Assembly: GCF_900112365.1 (NCBI RefSeq) | Contig: NZ_FOLQ01000002.1 | Coordinates: 248,001 to 312,000, forward strand | From: Spirosoma endophyticum | GTDB taxonomy: Bacteria > Bacteroidota > Bacteroidia > Cytophagales > Spirosomataceae | Direction: 5' to 3' | Length of the DNA stretch: 64,000 nucleotides | In this document: in pieces, positions 61,586 to 64,000 of the stretch | How the letters are laid out: each line of letters starts with the position of its first letter | Position numbering within the stretch: position 1 is the stretch's first letter | Made by a program: the position numbers and the translations under genes | The notes under the pieces: model-generated | Seen by the model: the letters and a program-made list of their open reading frames with translations, nothing else | Told to the model about the DNA's origin: nothing | Database searches by the model: none

Positions 61586-62431
61586 ATGAATCGGGTTGTT
61601 GCGACGCTTTGCTTCTGTGCTCTTTTGACAAACTGGACAGGAAGTTCAGCCCAACCAGCACTAGGCATCCCGTCGCAGCGAGTCGCTCGTCTGGAAATTT
61701 TTTATCCAGAGTTTTCGCCCTATCCTGCCAGTCGGAAAGCGCTGGACGTAGTAACGGTTGATGGGAAAGAAACCCAGTTTGTGGCCAAAGATACCCGGCT
61801 ATTTCAGTATGACGGTCAGCAACGCTTGATCAGCTATAAATTAAAGCAGATCGCTCAGACCGACGAGGGTCAGGAGTATGGCGGTGATACGCTCAGAAAC
61901 AGGTACTCATATAACAATGGACGCATGACGGAGGTCGAAGGTGGGACGCAACGAACTTATGAGTATCCGCTCGACGACACCCAGCATCGGGTGCTGACGC
62001 ATACCAAAACGGGTTATTCATACATCAATGTCGATACGTTACGAAAATATTCGACCGAGGGCATTCTGACAGAAATAACCACCCAGGGTTCACGGCAGGT
62101 GATTACTGTTGCTGAGGGTAATGTCACTAAAATTGAGCAGTATAACGTAGCGTCAGGCAAGCTGGAAAAGGTTACGAACTTTGATTATGATAATGCCCAT
62201 TACGCCCCGCCGGCTCAGGTTACATTTCTGGGAGAAGCCAGCCGCAATGCCCTCAACAAACAGACAATTCTTGATTACTCGTTTGCCGAGGGTGTGCGGA
62301 CATATACCTTTTCATACCGAAACCAGTATGATAATCAGGGGCGTATGAACCAGCAACTTGAATACACTGAAGACCCAACGTTAAATCAGGGCAAGGCTTT
62401 TGTGTCGCAGTTGAGAAAGTATTATTACTGA
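61586..62431 (+). CDS. Exported hypothetical protein, paralogue of the 42608-43420 lipoprotein
   Basis: This protein of 281 residues has a signal peptide (MNRVVATLCFCALLTNWTG, cut near SSAQ). Its body is made of Tyr/Asp-rich strands (FQYDGQQRLISYK, RNRYSYNNGRMTEVEGG) and the C-terminal portion (LNKQT, then YRNQYDNQGR) aligns with the same region in the 42.6 kb lipoprotein. It is cut by signal peptidase I rather than lipidated. The ATG at 61586 is chosen; GTG at 61526 and ATG at 61553 are upstream alternatives. Function is unknown. Confidence 0.68.
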   Translation: MNRVVATLCFCALLTNWTGSSAQPALGIPSQRVARLEIFYPEFSPYPASRKALDVVTVDGKETQFVAKDTRLFQYDGQQRLISYKLKQIAQTDEGQEYGGDTLRNRYSYNNGRMTEVEGGTQRTYEYPLDDTQHRVLTHTKTGYSYINVDTLRKYSTEGILTEITTQGSRQVITVAEGNVTKIEQYNVASGKLEKVTNFDYDNAHYAPPAQVTFLGEASRNALNKQTILDYSFAEGVRTYTFSYRNQYDNQGRMNQQLEYTEDPTLNQGKAFVSQLRKYYY

Positions 62432-62492
62432 GCAGCATACATAACGTAGTCATGGAAATCGCTTAGCTGAACAGAAACAGGAAGCGATTCAG

Positions 62493-62537
62493 CTACCCCT
62501 ATCAGCCAGTGTGTTCAGTCTGGTTGATAGGGGTAAT
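62493..62537 (+). terminator. Terminator after the 281-aa gene
   Basis: ACCCCTATCAGCCAG and CTGGTTGATAGGGGT are 15-base arms with one G-T pair and a loop of about ten bases, followed by AATTTTTTG. It is about 60 bp past the stop. Confidence 0.6.
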
Positions 62538-62647
62538 TTTTTGCCGGTAACTATTGGGTTTACGGCCTGGATCGTTTGCCAAAATTCCGGGCAGTGAACA
62601 GGTGTATTAGGAGCGGCTGTCGAAAAGTCAACAGAATACGTAAGACC

Positions 62648-63013
62648 TCACAAGCCAGCTGGTTTCATAAACACTCCTTTCCTGACCTGATACCCCACGA
62701 TCAATCCCGTCAAAATCAACGTAATTACGACTAAAGCGGTAAAAAACAGCCACGAAATTTCGTGAAAAGGGATGGCTACGCCAGCTGAGTTGAACGCACG
62801 GTATTTGAGCATTGTCTTTTGTAACGCGCTCATGTCCGCTACGCTAAAATGTTGGCTATAATGAATCTCCTTACCATTTTTGAACCCATCGATTTGAATC
62901 GAGAGCGTTTGGTTATCGTCGGAGATACGCGTTTTTAGGTTCGACGCATTTGCGTTTGTGGTCATTGCGACCAGGCCAATGCTCAGAAGCAGGGCGATTA
63001 GAAGGTGTTTCAT
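62648..63013 (-). CDS. Small exported membrane protein (121 aa)
   Basis: The protein has a signal peptide (MKHLLIALLLSIGLVAMTTNANA), a periplasmic part of about 60 residues and one C-terminal membrane helix (WLFFTALVVITLILTGLIVGY). No family was recognised. It lies 43 bp downstream of the FtsX-type permease gene on the same strand and is probably in its operon. Confidence 0.65.
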   Translation of the reverse strand: MKHLLIALLLSIGLVAMTTNANASNLKTRISDDNQTLSIQIDGFKNGKEIHYSQHFSVADMSALQKTMLKYRAFNSAGVAIPFHEISWLFFTALVVITLILTGLIVGYQVRKGVFMKPAGL

Positions 63014-63056
63014 AAGGGCATAGGGTAGGGCAGGGTTTTATTTCCCATGCCCTGCG

Positions 63057-64000
63057 TTATTCAGAACGTAGTGATTTAACGGGATTCATCAGGGCAGCTT
63101 TGATACTGTGGAAACTGACCGTAGCGAGGGCGATCAGGATGGCGGCAAGACCGACCAGAATAAATATCCAGACGCTTATTTCGATCCGGTAAGCATAGCC
63201 ATCCAGCCATTTCTGCATAAAGAACCAGGCCAAAGGCGTAGCCAGGGCAATGGCCAGAACAACCAGTTTTACAAAGTCCTGCGAGAGGATAATAACGATG
63301 CTCGGAATACTGGCACCCAGTACTTTACGAACGCCAATCTCTTTAGTACGTTGTTCGATCACCATCAGGGCAACGGCAAACAGACCCAGGCAGGAGAGCA
63401 GAATCGCGATGCCCGAGGCCAGACTGAAAATCTTTGACAGCCGTTCCTCGCTTTTATACCAGGCATCGGTATTTTCATCGACAAACGTCCCGGTAAACTC
63501 CGATTGCGGAGCGACTTCTTTCCAGACGCCTTTCAGCTTATCCATCGAGCCCGCCAGACTTTGGGGAGCCACCCGGACAAAAATGTAATTGATGTTGTCG
63601 TTGAAAGAGAGGAACATCGTAATCGGTTTTTTCTCATTCGTCGTGGAATACAAGTGAAAATCGGGCACCATACCGATGATCTGGTACCTGGCACCAGCCG
63701 TATCGGTCTGGAAAAACTTGCCAACCGGATCTTTTTCGCCGATCATTTTGGCCATGCTTTCCGTGATAATCACCCGAGCTGACGTATCTGACGGATAGGC
63801 CGGGTTGAATTCTCGGCCAGCCAACAGGTTAATGTTAAGGGTTTTCAGATAATCATAATCGATGTGTAGCCAATCGGTCGAGACCTCTCTCTCTTTATAC
63901 GTAAACCCCATAACAGACCTCGACGTACTTCGATCCTTACCAAGGCCAAGGTTTACCCCGCTTCCGGTTATCGCCACAACCATAGGATCGCTGGCCAACA
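63057..64000 (-). CDS. FtsX/MacB-type ABC permease, C-terminal part (cut by window end)
   Basis: The frame is open to base 64000, so the N-terminal part is outside the window; about 314 residues are visible. They comprise the end of the MacB-like periplasmic domain (DWLHIDYDYLKTLNINLLAG) and the last FtsX domain with three helices (EIGVRKVLGASIPSIVIILS; final NPVKSLRSE). It is of the same family as the permease at 36933-39335. The codon at 63998 is a TTG inside the gene, not a real start. The small membrane protein at 62648 follows it. Confidence 0.9.
   Translation of the reverse strand, partial: LASDPMVVAITGSGVNLGLGKDRSTSRSVMGFTYKEREVSTDWLHIDYDYLKTLNINLLAGREFNPAYPSDTSARVIITESMAKMIGEKDPVGKFFQTDTAGARYQIIGMVPDFHLYSTTNEKKPITMFLSFNDNINYIFVRVAPQSLAGSMDKLKGVWKEVAPQSEFTGTFVDENTDAWYKSEERLSKIFSLASGIAILLSCLGLFAVALMVIEQRTKEIGVRKVLGASIPSIVIILSQDFVKLVVLAIALATPLAWFFMQKWLDGYAYRIEISVWIFILVGLAAILIALATVSFHSIKAALMNPVKSLRSE

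Noticed and set aside
1..64000. CRISPR arrays, tRNA or rRNA genes, insertion sequences, phage genes, toxin-antitoxin or defence systems
   Set aside because: No regularly spaced repeats, cloverleaf-like sequence, transposase, integrase or recognisable defence gene was seen on either strand.
63998..64000. TTG at the window end as a start of the second permease
   Set aside because: The frame is open to the last base and the visible protein starts in the middle of a periplasmic domain, so the true start lies outside the window.

Overview
The window looks like chromosomal DNA of a Cytophagales bacterium (phylum Bacteroidota), most probably Spirosoma or a close relative. This is inferred from about 50% GC, mostly weak or absent Shine-Dalgarno sequences, a canonical Bacteroidota promoter (TTTG-N19-TAnnTTTG, 35915-35945), PadR plus FtsX-type permease modules, DUF2490 and PorT-like beta-barrel proteins, many secreted S9/M14/M16/M20 peptidases, and hybrid sensor proteins ending in AraC domains. 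No rRNA, tRNA, CRISPR array, insertion sequence or phage block was seen.

Layout. 1-6.4 kb: 3' end of a PoxB-type pyruvate oxidase, an MFS exporter, a DUF1275/bicupin (oxalate decarboxylase-like) pair, an AraC gene reduced to its sensor domain, and a cupin. 6.5-13.5 kb: a stress-flavoured stretch with tiny low-complexity proteins, an SMP-30 lactonase, a fused trehalose-6-phosphate synthase/phosphatase, two small acidic proteins, a decayed GH130 gene, a lipoprotein, and an Hsp20 gene behind a sigma54-like promoter flanked by TGACA/TGTCA dyads. 13.6-16.3 kb: a membrane-protein regulon with its own winged-helix regulator and two copies of a perfect palindrome as the probable operator. 16.5-20 kb: a membrane histidine kinase overlapping a REC-HK-REC-AraC hybrid. 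20-32 kb: FAD oxidase, SDRs, M16 peptidase, ankyrin protein, MFS transporter, FAD monooxygenase with a long dyad against its start codon, AraC regulator, DUF2490 protein. 32-43 kb: S9 peptidase, frameshifted DoxX remnant, exported RidA-like protein, PadR/FtsX module, two M20 peptidases, GerW/YtfJ-like protein. 43-52 kb: lipoprotein, beta-barrel, a DUF952-lipocalin fusion, AraC/cupin/old-yellow-enzyme/quinone-oxidoreductase group, CocE/NonD hydrolase. 52-64 kb: class B1 metallo-beta-lactamase, nucleoside hydrolase, GlxA-type regulator, S9-M14 peptidase pair, a paralogue of the 42.6 kb lipoprotein, and the C-terminal part of a second FtsX-type permease cut by the window end.

Working together. 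The best-supported units are the winged-helix regulon (13599-16280), the two-kinase phosphorelay (16504-19978), PadR with its permease (35980-39335), and the S9-M14 pair (56117-61174). Many genes are separated by long perfect hairpins between convergent ends, which act as bidirectional terminators. No complete, obviously new multi-gene system such as a defence island stands out. The most novel-looking items are the DUF952-lipocalin fusion, the sigma54/dyad architecture at hsp20 and the duplicated palindromic operator.
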